Program-made: the position numbers and the translations under genes
The notes under the pieces: generated by a model
The model's database searches: none
The model's input: only the letters and a program-made list of their open reading frames with translations
What the model was told of the DNA's origin: nothing
Part shown: one piece after another, positions 1 through 5,921 of the stretch
How positions within the stretch are numbered: the first letter of the stretch is position 1
Layout: every line of letters starts with the position of its first letter
Assembly: GCA_902766575.1 (NCBI GenBank)
Contig: CACXED010000351.1
Span: forward strand, 1 to 5,921
Length of the DNA stretch: 5,921 bases
Direction: 5' to 3'
From: an uncultured Ruminococcus sp.
GTDB taxonomy: Bacteria; Bacillota; Clostridia; Oscillospirales; CAG-272

Positions 1-623
1 AGCTCCGACGCGATATCGACATCCGGAAAATGGTCTCTGAGGATATCCGTGAGCTTCGCTATGTCAACTACGACGGCGCGCCGACGACTATCGGGCTCAA
101 CACGCTCGACGAGGTGCTTGAGCATCTCAAGGGACGCTGCTTTATCAACATCGACAAGTTCGGAGACAATCCCGCTGAGATCATCGAAAAGGTCAAGCGC
201 CACGATATGAAGGATCAGATAATCCTCAAATGCGCGCCGAATCCCGAGCAGCTCGCGATAATTGAAAAATATGCCCACGATATCCAGTTCCTGCCGGTAA
301 TTTCGGCTGACAACGGCATCCACGAGGAGCTCAAACATCGCGACATCAACTACATAGGCTCGGAGCTGCTGTTCAAGACCGAGGACGACGAATGCGGCAG
401 GCAGGAATACCGCGATATGCTCCGCCGGGACGGCAAGCTCTGCTGGGTGAACTCGATAGTCTATGACTACAGGGCTGTGCTCTCGGCGGGACATTCGGAC
501 GACACGGCGCTCTCGGGCGACCCGGAGTTCGGCTGGGGCTGGTGCGCCGACAACTTTGATATTATCCAGACCGACTGGGTACTGGCGCTCTCGGATTATC
601 TCCGAAAGACCGGCAGAAGATGA
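1..623 (+). CDS. Glycerophosphodiester phosphodiesterase family protein, C-terminal part
   Basis: The reading frame is open from base 3 with no stop upstream, so the gene begins outside the window. The ATG at 30 is probably internal. About 206 residues remain, ending at TGA 621-623. The best family marker is the C-terminal stretch at bases 489-578: an HSDD, then ALSGDPEFGWGW, then DIIQTDW. This is the pattern that closes the TIM barrel in GDPD-family proteins, where the final strand reads like IIQTD(W/R)P. Upstream, NTLDEVL (bases 99-119) matches the usual TLEE-L helix, and FINIDK (bases 144-161) sits where many members have IEIK; INID-type versions occur in the AtGDE-like branch. The family hydrolyses glycerophosphodiesters to glycerol-3-phosphate and an alcohol using a metal ion. 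The catalytic HRG motif would lie upstream of the window, so activity, substrate and any signal peptide cannot be judged. proC follows after 29 bases on the same strand. Confidence 0.85.
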   Translation, partial: LRRDIDIRKMVSEDIRELRYVNYDGAPTTIGLNTLDEVLEHLKGRCFINIDKFGDNPAEIIEKVKRHDMKDQIILKCAPNPEQLAIIEKYAHDIQFLPVISADNGIHEELKHRDINYIGSELLFKTEDDECGRQEYRDMLRRDGKLCWVNSIVYDYRAVLSAGHSDDTALSGDPEFGWGWCADNFDIIQTDWVLALSDYLRKTGRR

Positions 624-635
624 CCCTCCCTATTT

Positions 636-642
636 GAAAGGA
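636..642 (+). promoter_or_regulatory. Ribosome binding site fixing the proC start
   Basis: GAAAGGA ends 10 bases before the ATG at 653. The frame could also open at TTG 644, but that codon lies 1 base after this site, far too close for initiation. The ATG is therefore the likely start, giving a protein that begins MKKLAVIGVGNM, the normal N-terminus for this family. Confidence 0.7.
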
Positions 643-652
643 TTTGATTTTA

Positions 653-1468
653 ATGAAAAAATTAGCAGTCATCGGCGTCGGAAACATGGCGTCGGCGATA
701 ATCGGCGGAATACTTAATTCCGGTCTCGGAAAAGCCTCGGAGCTGCGTCTGTTTGACCGTAAGCCCGAAAAGCTCGCGCCCTTTACCGAAAAGGGAGCCT
801 ACGCCGCTTCCGGTATCGCCGACGCGGTCGACGGAGCCGACTTCATACTCCTGTCGGTAAAGCCGCAAAACCTCACCGAGGTGCTCGGAGAGCTTAAGGA
901 GACCGAGCTTTCCGGCAAAACCTTTATCTCGATCTGCGCCGGAGTTTCGACGTCGATCATCGAAAAGAAGCTCGGACGCGCCGTACCGGTCGTCCGCGTC
1001 ATGCCGAACACCCCGCTCCAGATCGGACTCGGAGTCTCGGCGCTCGCTAAAAACGCCGATGTCAGCGACGAGGCCTTCGACTTCGCCTGCTCGGTCTTTG
1101 AGTCGTCGGGAATGGTGTTAAAGCTCGACGAGAGCGCGATGAACGCGATAATCAGCGTCAACGGCAGCTCGCCCGCATACTTCTATTACTTCATCGATGC
1201 GATGTGCAAGTCGGCTAAAGCTCAGGGGCTCGACTGCGACGGAATAGTCGAAGCGGTCTGCCGGACGGTGATCGGCTCGGCGGAGATGCTGATGCGCTCG
1301 GGAAAAACTCCCGAGGAGCTGATACGCGCCGTCACGTCGCCGAAAGGCACGACCGAGCGCGCGATGAACGTGCTGTTCGACGCCGACGTCGCCGGTACCA
1401 TCGACAAGGCGATGCGCGCCTGCACCGACCGCGCCGCCGAGATGGCTCGGGAGCTCGAAGCCGAATAA
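653..1468 (+). CDS. proC: Pyrroline-5-carboxylate reductase (ProC)
   Basis: This cytoplasmic enzyme reduces 1-pyrroline-5-carboxylate to L-proline with NAD(P)H, the last step of proline synthesis. The 271-residue length is normal for the family. The N-terminal Rossmann fold shows the dinucleotide-binding GVGNMASAI at residues 8-16 and SVKPQ at 68-72. MPNTPLQIGLG lies at 117-127, the conserved strand-and-loop near the end of the nucleotide domain. The helical C-terminal dimerisation domain carries NGSSPAYFYYF (170-180) and the family signature region TSPKGTTERA (228-237). Two positions differ from the form I remember as commonest: GSS instead of GSG before PAY, and SPKGTT instead of SPGGTT. 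Both look like tolerated lineage variants. The gene lies 29 bases after the GDPD gene and may share its transcript. No proA or proB is in view. None of its 11 arginines uses AGA or AGG, so it is a good reference for local codon use. Confidence 0.96.
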   Translation: MKKLAVIGVGNMASAIIGGILNSGLGKASELRLFDRKPEKLAPFTEKGAYAASGIADAVDGADFILLSVKPQNLTEVLGELKETELSGKTFISICAGVSTSIIEKKLGRAVPVVRVMPNTPLQIGLGVSALAKNADVSDEAFDFACSVFESSGMVLKLDESAMNAIISVNGSSPAYFYYFIDAMCKSAKAQGLDCDGIVEAVCRTVIGSAEMLMRSGKTPEELIRAVTSPKGTTERAMNVLFDADVAGTIDKAMRACTDRAAEMARELEAE

Positions 1469-1475
1469 TCTTATA

Positions 1476-1500
1476 GCGGTATAATTCCGGAATATTCCGC
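1476..1500 (+). promoter_or_regulatory. Candidate promoter/operator: TATAAT box next to a TTCCGGAA dyad
   Basis: The 76-base spacer after proC contains a perfect TATAAT at 1480-1485, joined to two overlapping 10-base palindromes, ATTCCGGAAT (1484-1493) and GGAATATTCC (1489-1498). The outer GCGG (1476-1479) and CCGC (1497-1500) extend this to an imperfect dyad. A repressor bound here would cover the -10 box and start point. No convincing -35 box lies 16-18 bases upstream (GAAGCC at 1457-1462), and there is no extended -10 TG. There is no T tract either, so it is not a standard terminator. A closely similar element occurs near 3161-3176. The role is inferred. Confidence 0.35.
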
Positions 1501-1533
1501 ATCCTGTCCGAATAAGCTGTAACAAAAAAGCCC

Positions 1534-1539
1534 GGAGGA
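1534..1539 (+). promoter_or_regulatory. Ribosome binding site fixing the start at 1545
   Basis: GGAGGA is followed by TGAAA and then the ATG at 1545, a normal spacing. The in-frame ATG at 1539 overlaps the last base of this site and cannot be its start. The protein is therefore 197 residues long, not 199. Confidence 0.7.
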
Positions 1540-1544
1540 TGAAA

Positions 1545-2138
1545 ATGGATAATCGGAATCTGCCGTACAAGCCTCAAAGCGGCGACAAGCGGATCGTTCT
1601 GCTCGCCGCCTCGGCGCTGCTGATATTCGGCGGCTTTATCGGATGCGCGGTCTACAGACTGCTCGGAATCGGCGAGAGCGAGCTCTACGATAAGCTCATC
1701 GAACGCTATTTTCTGGCGCTGTTCTATAAATGCTCGTCGGCGCTCGACGTGCTCTATGTCGTTATCGGCTGCTTTATTCACGAAGTGGCGGCGATAGCGG
1801 CGGTTTTTCTCGGAGGGTTCACGCTCTTTACCGGGATTGTGAGCGGCGCGGCTCTGCTCTGGAGAGGGATACTGTTCGGATTCGCGCTGTCGATGCTCCA
1901 GTTCTCGTCGAAATCGGGGCTGCTGCTCGACTCGATCTGCTTTCTCGGAGCAAAATTCGCGATCTCGATGCTGCTGGCTATTATGGCAGCCGAGGCGTTC
2001 TGTCATTTCTACCCCAAGCGCCGTCCCGAGCTCGGCTCCGCGGCGACGAAAAGCTATATTCTGGTGTTTCTGAGGATAAGCGGACTGGTGTTTGCCAACG
2101 TCTGCGGTATGCTCTTTCTCATTTATGTTTATATCTGA
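1545..2138 (+). CDS. Multi-pass membrane protein, SpoIIM/DUF95-like
   Basis: The 197-residue protein is very hydrophobic. A short basic cytoplasmic-looking N-terminus (KPQSGDKR) precedes a first membrane segment at about residues 18-40. A more polar stretch with charged residues follows (43-62). Further segments lie near 66-77, 80-100, 104-118, 128-150 and 171-195. The central block FLGGFTLFTGIV (88-99) followed by LLWRGILFGFAL (104-115) resembles the core of SpoIIM-type proteins, where a small-residue helix is followed by a short positively marked turn and a G-x-x-x-G-F helix. SpoIIM is part of the DMP complex acting in engulfment during endospore formation, but the wider family also occurs in non-sporulating bacteria. 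The length fits. Assignment is by pattern only, so a generic unknown membrane protein remains possible. The DUF624 gene starts 17 bases after its stop, which suggests co-expression and perhaps work in one membrane complex. It uses AGA or AGG for 3 of 8 arginines. Confidence 0.75.
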   Translation: MDNRNLPYKPQSGDKRIVLLAASALLIFGGFIGCAVYRLLGIGESELYDKLIERYFLALFYKCSSALDVLYVVIGCFIHEVAAIAAVFLGGFTLFTGIVSGAALLWRGILFGFALSMLQFSSKSGLLLDSICFLGAKFAISMLLAIMAAEAFCHFYPKRRPELGSAATKSYILVFLRISGLVFANVCGMLFLIYVYI

Positions 2139-2155
2139 AAGGAATAGTCATATAG

Positions 2156-3139
2156 ATGAAAATATTCGGAAAAGAGATCAAGCTCTTTAACTACACGCTC
2201 GAAGGAAAGGGCGTAAAAAAGGAGCCGGAGGGTCCGAAAAACCTTAAGAATTTCTTCAAATATTTCGGCTCGAAGTTCACTCGGCTTGTGACTGTGAATA
2301 TGTATTACATCCTCGGAAATTTCCCGATCCTGTTTGCGATGCTGGCGATGTCGGGCAATCTTGACCGCGACTCCTTTGCTCCGGCGTACAAGCTGTTCGC
2401 GCCGGTCTACGGAATAATGAAGCACACCCAGTCTCCGGCGACCGCAGTGCTGTTCGGACTTTTCGGAACGCAGGCGGAGATCGGCTTCCAGACGGTCTTT
2501 ACAAAAATCGCGTGGGGACTCTCGCTTTTGGTGCTGTTCACCTTTGGATTCGTCAACGTCGGAACGACCTATATCATCCGCAATATGATCAAGGGCGAGC
2601 CGATCTTTATGTGGGACGACTTCTGGTACGCTATCAAGCGCAACTGGCGTCAGGGACTGATCATGGGCATGCTTGACCTTGTGTTCTCGGTGCTGATAGT
2701 CTACGACATCACGTTCTTCTACTTCAACATCTCCTACAACACGGTTTCGTCGGGACTGATGAACTTTATGTTCTACGCGAGCCTGCTGATGGCGCTTATA
2801 TGGTTCTGGATGCGGTTCTACATCTATATCCTGATGATTACCTTTGACCTCTCGATATTCAAGATTCTGAAGAACTCGCTGATCTTCTCGATAATCGGCT
2901 TCAAGCGGAATATAATGGCGACGCTCGGGATCGCGGCGATGCTGCTGATCACCTATACGCTGATGCTGCTGTTCCTGCCGATCGGAATCATAGTGCCGTT
3001 TGTGCTGCTGTTTGCCGACTGCTCGTTCATGGCGTGCTACGCGGCGTTCCCGAAGATCAAGGAGATCATGATAGACCCCTACTACAAGGAGCCCGAGCCG
3101 GTCGAAAAAGAGGAGCCGATCTTCCACGATCTCGGCTGA
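2156..3139 (+). CDS. DUF624 (YesL-like) multi-pass membrane protein
   Basis: This 327-residue integral membrane protein has an amphipathic, basic N-terminus (KNLKNFFKYFGSKFTRL, residues 28-44) leading into the first membrane segment at about 45-64. Further segments lie near 118-139, 166-188, 202-230, 253-275 and 277-297. The diagnostic DUF624 region is GEPIFMWDDFWYAIKRNW at 147-164, a cytoplasmic loop with the conserved E-P, D-D-F-W and K-x-N-W pattern. Bacillus YesL, the best-known relative, sits among rhamnogalacturonan-use genes. Other members occur beside carbohydrate ABC transporters, but no transporter is in view here and the function is unknown. The C-terminal tail (300-327) is charged, rich in Glu and Pro, and probably cytoplasmic. 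The ATG at 2156 directly follows an in-frame TAG, so no earlier start exists. The AAAGGA site at 2138-2143 overlaps the upstream stop and is 12 bases from the ATG, slightly long. None of its arginines uses AGA or AGG. Confidence 0.88.
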   Translation: MKIFGKEIKLFNYTLEGKGVKKEPEGPKNLKNFFKYFGSKFTRLVTVNMYYILGNFPILFAMLAMSGNLDRDSFAPAYKLFAPVYGIMKHTQSPATAVLFGLFGTQAEIGFQTVFTKIAWGLSLLVLFTFGFVNVGTTYIIRNMIKGEPIFMWDDFWYAIKRNWRQGLIMGMLDLVFSVLIVYDITFFYFNISYNTVSSGLMNFMFYASLLMALIWFWMRFYIYILMITFDLSIFKILKNSLIFSIIGFKRNIMATLGIAAMLLITYTLMLLFLPIGIIVPFVLLFADCSFMACYAAFPKIKEIMIDPYYKEPEPVEKEEPIFHDLG

Positions 3140-3155
3140 ACCGAGCGCCGGGTAT

Positions 3156-3183
3156 CGGAACGGAAAATTTCCGGAAGGCGGAA
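3156..3183. promoter_or_regulatory. Cluster of CGGAA/TTCCG half-sites with a TTCCGGAA dyad
   Basis: The 106-base spacer before the large lipoprotein gene holds five CGGAA or TTCCG pentamers in 28 bases: CGGAA at 3156, 3161, 3172 and 3179, and TTCCG at 3169. They form the perfect inverted repeat CGGAAA-A-TTTCCG (3161-3173) and the palindrome TTCCGGAA (3169-3176). Read on the minus strand, 3161-3176 is TTCCGGAAATTTTCCG, close to TTCCGGAATATTCCG at 1485-1499. This looks like a protein-binding site more than an RNA hairpin, because the central loop would be 1 base. A weak -10-like TATGAA lies at 3211-3216 without a clear -35. Caution: CGGAA is common in coding sequence here because of codon bias. 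Confidence 0.35.
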
Positions 3184-3245
3184 CATTTTCAGGGTTTATG
3201 CGTCTAAGTGTATGAATAACAAAAATCTACCACGGAGGCGCAGTC

Positions 3246-5639
3246 ATGAAAAAGCTCTGTCCCTTATGTTTATCGTTTATCCTCGCAGCGGTCGTTCTGT
3301 TTTCCTGCGGCGAGTCTGTCGGAACGCCGGATACGAAATCAGATCCAACCGATGCGCCCGAAACGGCTGCGCTGACCGAAATACCGACGACAGCCGCTCC
3401 GGAATCAACTCAGGCTCCGGAGGAAGAACTGACGGTGCTGTTCTTTGAGGACGACGTCCTGTCTGTCAGCAGAGCCGGAAACAAATTCTCCTATCACAAA
3501 CTGCCGAACGGCAGAACCTACAGCTTTGAGCTGCCCTCCGACCGGAACTATACCGACGTGCAGGTAATAGTCGGCGGCGACGGCACGCATTATTTAGTGG
3601 CGGCTGACGATACCGGCTCCTGCGGCATCACCGAGCTTGGCGGCAGGAACAGCATCGACGAGTTCGACCCGAGCTATCTTGAGGTTGACGGCAGACGCTT
3701 CTGCTTCCGCTCGAATCTGCTGAAAACTACGGTTATCGACAAAGACGGTAAGCTCCTCGGAATCTACAGCGGTAAGTTCATGTCCTTTGAGCTCTCAGGC
3801 GGCTCAGCCGTGATAAACTATTTCGAGCGTTATCTCGGCGGCGACAAGACTGAAATATACGCCCTGCATCTCTGCGACCCCGAGACGCTCAAGCCGCTTG
3901 TCTTTGAAAATGACAGCTCCTTCCGGGTATTCGGCAATTATCAGGTTAAAGAAGGCTTGCTGTATTTAATCGATAATATTTCCATGACACTGTTCAACGG
4001 CAAAGAGGTCATCTCTAACAGAAGCGACAGGATCATCTATCAGGACGAGGATTATTACCTCGTCAGCAGAAATTATATAAGTCTCCTGCTCTACGACAAA
4101 GAGCTGAATCTGCTCTGCGACTGGGGCTATGTGGGATCCGGCAAGACGGAGGTTACCCGAGAAGGAGACGCTCTGACAATTGCACTCAACAATTTTAATC
4201 TGACCTATCCGACCGTAGATATCAACATCGGAGAGACCTTCTATGAGACCGACAGATTCAGAATTATCCGCGACGGCAGCGACTGGTATCTCAAGACCGA
4301 AAACCGGAATTATCTGGTTCGGTTCGACGTTCAGTCCGAGTCCGAGCCTGTTGTCGGCTATAAAAAATATTCCGATATTAACTCGCATTATTACTTCTTC
4401 TGGAAGGATGCTTCCAAAGCGGCGGAGGTTTCGGTATATGACGGCGGCGTCAGCTATTACTTCACTCCGCAGCTTGAAAAAAAATATGACTGGAACAGAT
4501 ACGAAGTATTCAACCTGGGCTGTTTCGCTTATATTTTTGATGAAAACGGCGAGCTTGCACTGTTCGATGTGGGAATCTTCGAGGTAAAGAATAACTTTTT
4601 GACCGTCTATTGGCCCGCCGACGGCGGAGATATGAGTAAAACCTACTACAGACCCGACTTAACGCCGCTGACCGACGAGCCGTTCTTCACGCCCTGCGAT
4701 TCTCCCGCAGGATACGAGGGCGGAGTCATGGGCATTATCGGAAAGCATTTTGAAGTCTTTGACGCCGACGGCAATCTTGTAAAAAAGAGCCGTGATTTCG
4801 ACAGAGCGATGCTCTGTGCCGGAGGTTACACGCTCGCACTCGACGGCGAAAAGCTTAAGCTCTTTGATATAGACGAAAACGAGGTTGCGATTTTTGAGGA
4901 TTATTATCCCGGACTGTGTTTCCACCCAATGATCTCTGGCTATTACAAAAAGGAAGCGACCGACAAATATCCTGCCGGATATTACTTCGTTTTTGAAGAT
5001 AACTCGGTCACGGATAAAGACAATAATTACCTCAGCGTCGAATTTTACTACGATCCCGAGACCGGAGAAACCGGTACTGTTAAGGATTACAGTTCCTTCG
5101 CCTACGCAAAGCCGGTGCTCTACCTCTATCCCGAAAAAACGACCGATGTCACCGTGAAATTCGAACACCCCGAGCGGCTGACTACCGTCTATCCCGCCTA
5201 CAACGACGGCTGGACTGTAATAGCGTCGCCAGACGGAAATCTCTTTGACGGGCGCAGAAATTACTACGCGCTCTACTGGGAGGAGAGCTCGAACTTTGAG
5301 CCCGACTTTTCCGAGGGCTTCCTCGTCGAGGACAATTATTCGGAGTTCCTCGAGGATAAGCTCGACGAAATCGGACTTTCCGAGCGCGAGGCGAACGAGT
5401 TCATCATGTACTGGCTGCCGATCCTCGAGAAAAACAAGAAATCGCTCGTTTACTTCGAGCTGACCGAGAGCCGCGAAGCCGGAAATGCGCTCCACATCAC
5501 GCCCGAGCCCGACTCGCTGCTCAGAGTCGCGATCCATATAAAGAAGGCTGACGGTACCGAGAATATCTCCGAACAGAAGCTCGAGCACTTTGATCGCGCC
5601 GGATTCACCGCTGTCGAATGGGGCGGGGCAGTTCACTGA
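3246..5639 (+). CDS. Large predicted lipoprotein with C-terminal AKPVLYLYPE domain
   Basis: I do not recognise a named family. The start is set by GGAGG at 3234-3238, 7 bases before the ATG. Residues 1-20 form a signal peptide (MKK, then a hydrophobic core) ending in a lipobox-like L-F-S-C with Cys21 as the lipidation site, so export and membrane anchoring are likely; Phe at -2 is less usual. Residues 22-60 are a Thr/Pro/Ala/Glu linker. Residues 61-615 are beta-rich and aromatic, with recurring turn units such as VIDKDGKLLGIY (163-174), LYDKELNLLCDW (282-293), IFDENGELALF (430-440), VFDADGNLVKK (504-514) and LFDIDENEVAIF (539-550). These suggest a beta-propeller or WG-repeat-like fold. A separate C-terminal domain starts near 618 with AKPVLYLYPE (621-630). 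It continues with YPAYNDGW (649-656), YWEE (677-680), MYWLP (721-725), ITPEPDSLLRV (751-761) and ends EWGG (791-794). I recall this tail from other uncharacterised secreted Clostridia proteins. No catalytic motif is apparent; ligand or cell-surface binding is a guess. The middle region uses AGA/AGG for 12 of 22 arginines, against 2 of 7 in the C-terminal domain. Confidence 0.85.
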   Translation: MKKLCPLCLSFILAAVVLFSCGESVGTPDTKSDPTDAPETAALTEIPTTAAPESTQAPEEELTVLFFEDDVLSVSRAGNKFSYHKLPNGRTYSFELPSDRNYTDVQVIVGGDGTHYLVAADDTGSCGITELGGRNSIDEFDPSYLEVDGRRFCFRSNLLKTTVIDKDGKLLGIYSGKFMSFELSGGSAVINYFERYLGGDKTEIYALHLCDPETLKPLVFENDSSFRVFGNYQVKEGLLYLIDNISMTLFNGKEVISNRSDRIIYQDEDYYLVSRNYISLLLYDKELNLLCDWGYVGSGKTEVTREGDALTIALNNFNLTYPTVDINIGETFYETDRFRIIRDGSDWYLKTENRNYLVRFDVQSESEPVVGYKKYSDINSHYYFFWKDASKAAEVSVYDGGVSYYFTPQLEKKYDWNRYEVFNLGCFAYIFDENGELALFDVGIFEVKNNFLTVYWPADGGDMSKTYYRPDLTPLTDEPFFTPCDSPAGYEGGVMGIIGKHFEVFDADGNLVKKSRDFDRAMLCAGGYTLALDGEKLKLFDIDENEVAIFEDYYPGLCFHPMISGYYKKEATDKYPAGYYFVFEDNSVTDKDNNYLSVEFYYDPETGETGTVKDYSSFAYAKPVLYLYPEKTTDVTVKFEHPERLTTVYPAYNDGWTVIASPDGNLFDGRRNYYALYWEESSNFEPDFSEGFLVEDNYSEFLEDKLDEIGLSEREANEFIMYWLPILEKNKKSLVYFELTESREAGNALHITPEPDSLLRVAIHIKKADGTENISEQKLEHFDRAGFTAVEWGGAVH

Positions 5640-5655
5640 AGCAGGAAAAAAAATC

Positions 5656-5672
5656 CTTAACGAGGAGTTAAG
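5656..5672 (+). promoter_or_regulatory. Ribosome binding site inside a small inverted repeat
   Basis: CTTAAC (5656-5661) and GTTAAG (5667-5672) are perfect inverted repeats around a GAGGA loop. The ribosome binding site GAGGAG (5662-5667) lies almost wholly in that loop, 8 bases before the ATG at 5676. As RNA this gives a 6-bp, A/U-rich stem that could present or partly mask the site. The element sits in the 36-base gap between the two lipoprotein genes and has no T tract, so it is not a terminator; the two genes are probably co-transcribed. Confidence 0.4.
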
Positions 5673-5675
5673 AAT

Positions 5676-5921
5676 ATGAAAAAGATAGCACTATTACTGT
5701 TGATTGCAGCGCTGCTGACCTCGCCGCTTGCGGGATGCAGCTCGGGAAAGCCGTCGGACGACACGTCGGGCGACACCAATCGCGTCGTCGCTCCCGACGA
5801 TCCGGAGACCGAGAAGCGCCCGACCACTCAAAAAGCCGACGATACCTCAGGCGGCTCAGAGGACACTAAGCCGACGCCGGTAACGACCTCCGCGCCGATC
5901 TCGGATACGGTCGAGAGCTCG
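5676..5921 (+). CDS. Second lipoprotein, N-terminal part (cut by window edge)
   Basis: The frame is open for 82 codons to the last base. Residues 1-20 are a classic lipoprotein signal: MKK, a Leu/Ala-rich core, and the textbook lipobox L-A-G-C with Cys21 as the lipidated residue, followed by SSG. Residues 24-82 are a low-complexity Asp/Thr/Ser/Pro/Lys linker (for example DDTSGDT and KPTPVTTSAP), which would hold a functional domain away from the membrane. That domain lies beyond the window, so no role can be assigned. Its signal-plus-linker layout repeats that of the 797-residue lipoprotein 36 bases upstream, which suggests one operon and perhaps related proteins. A strong GAGGAG site supports the start. 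Confidence 0.85.
   Translation, partial: MKKIALLLLIAALLTSPLAGCSSGKPSDDTSGDTNRVVAPDDPETEKRPTTQKADDTSGGSEDTKPTPVTTSAPISDTVESS

Noticed and set aside
644..652. TTG at 644 as the proC start
   Set aside because: It lies 1 base after the ribosome binding site and adds residues not typical of ProC; the ATG at 653 is correctly spaced.
1332..2006. Minus-strand open frame of 224 codons across the end of proC and the next gene
   Set aside because: It spans two real plus-strand genes and their spacer, and its product is a highly charged Arg/Glu/Gln string with no family pattern.
2129..3127. Long open frame (332 codons) on the minus strand opposite the DUF624 gene
   Set aside because: The translation is dominated by Arg, His, Gln and Glu with no domain pattern, as expected when a hydrophobic gene is read backwards. 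No ribosome binding site supports it, and the plus-strand protein is recognisable.
3131..3145. Hairpin CTCGG-CTGAA-CCGAG at the stop of the DUF624 gene as a terminator
   Set aside because: The 5-bp stem starts inside the coding sequence and is not followed by a T tract, so it does not meet the pattern of an intrinsic terminator.
3212..3448. Small plus-strand ORF starting MNNKNLPRRR, just before the lipoprotein
   Set aside because: It has no ribosome binding site and mostly overlaps the lipoprotein in another frame. The likeness of its first residues to the MDNRNLP start of the 1545 gene is intriguing but probably chance.
4659..5636. Long open frame (325 codons) on the minus strand opposite the end of the large lipoprotein
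   Set aside because: It mirrors a coding strand poor in codons that give antisense stops, and shows no recognisable motif. The plus strand has a signal peptide, a ribosome binding site and conserved-looking C-terminal motifs.

Overview
This 5.9 kb window carries six protein genes, all on the + strand and closely packed. It most likely comes from a Gram-positive Clostridia-type bacterium (Bacillota), perhaps an uncultured gut member of the Oscillospiraceae/Ruminococcaceae. That assignment is inference. It rests on strong GGAGG-type ribosome binding sites, a DUF624 membrane protein, a SpoIIM-like membrane protein, lipoprotein signal peptides followed by Thr/Pro/Asp linkers, and moderate GC with a strong preference for codons such as TCG, CTC, GCG and GGA. 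I see no RNA gene, CRISPR array, insertion sequence or phage gene.

Layout: (1) bases 1-623, the C-terminal part of a glycerophosphodiester phosphodiesterase family protein, cut by the left edge; (2) 653-1468, pyrroline-5-carboxylate reductase (proC), the last enzyme of proline synthesis; (3) 1469-1544, a short spacer with a TATAAT box beside a TTCCGGAA dyad; (4) 1545-2138, a multi-pass membrane protein resembling SpoIIM/DUF95; (5) 2156-3139, a DUF624 (YesL-like) multi-pass membrane protein only 17 bases further on; (6) 3140-3245, a spacer with a cluster of CGGAA/TTCCG half-sites including a second TTCCGGAA dyad; (7) 3246-5639, a 797-residue predicted lipoprotein with a beta-rich, repeat-like middle and a distinct C-terminal domain bearing an AKPVLYLYPE motif; (8) 5676-5921, the start of a second lipoprotein, cut by the right edge.

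The two membrane-protein genes probably form one transcription unit and the two lipoprotein genes another. The GDPD gene and proC are also only 29 bases apart. No shared pathway links all six genes. The left part looks like housekeeping metabolism and the right part like uncharacterised cell-envelope and surface proteins. The points most worth checking are the large lipoprotein, whose central part differs from its C-terminal domain and from the neighbouring genes in arginine codon choice, and the TTCCGGAA-type element found in both longer spacers.
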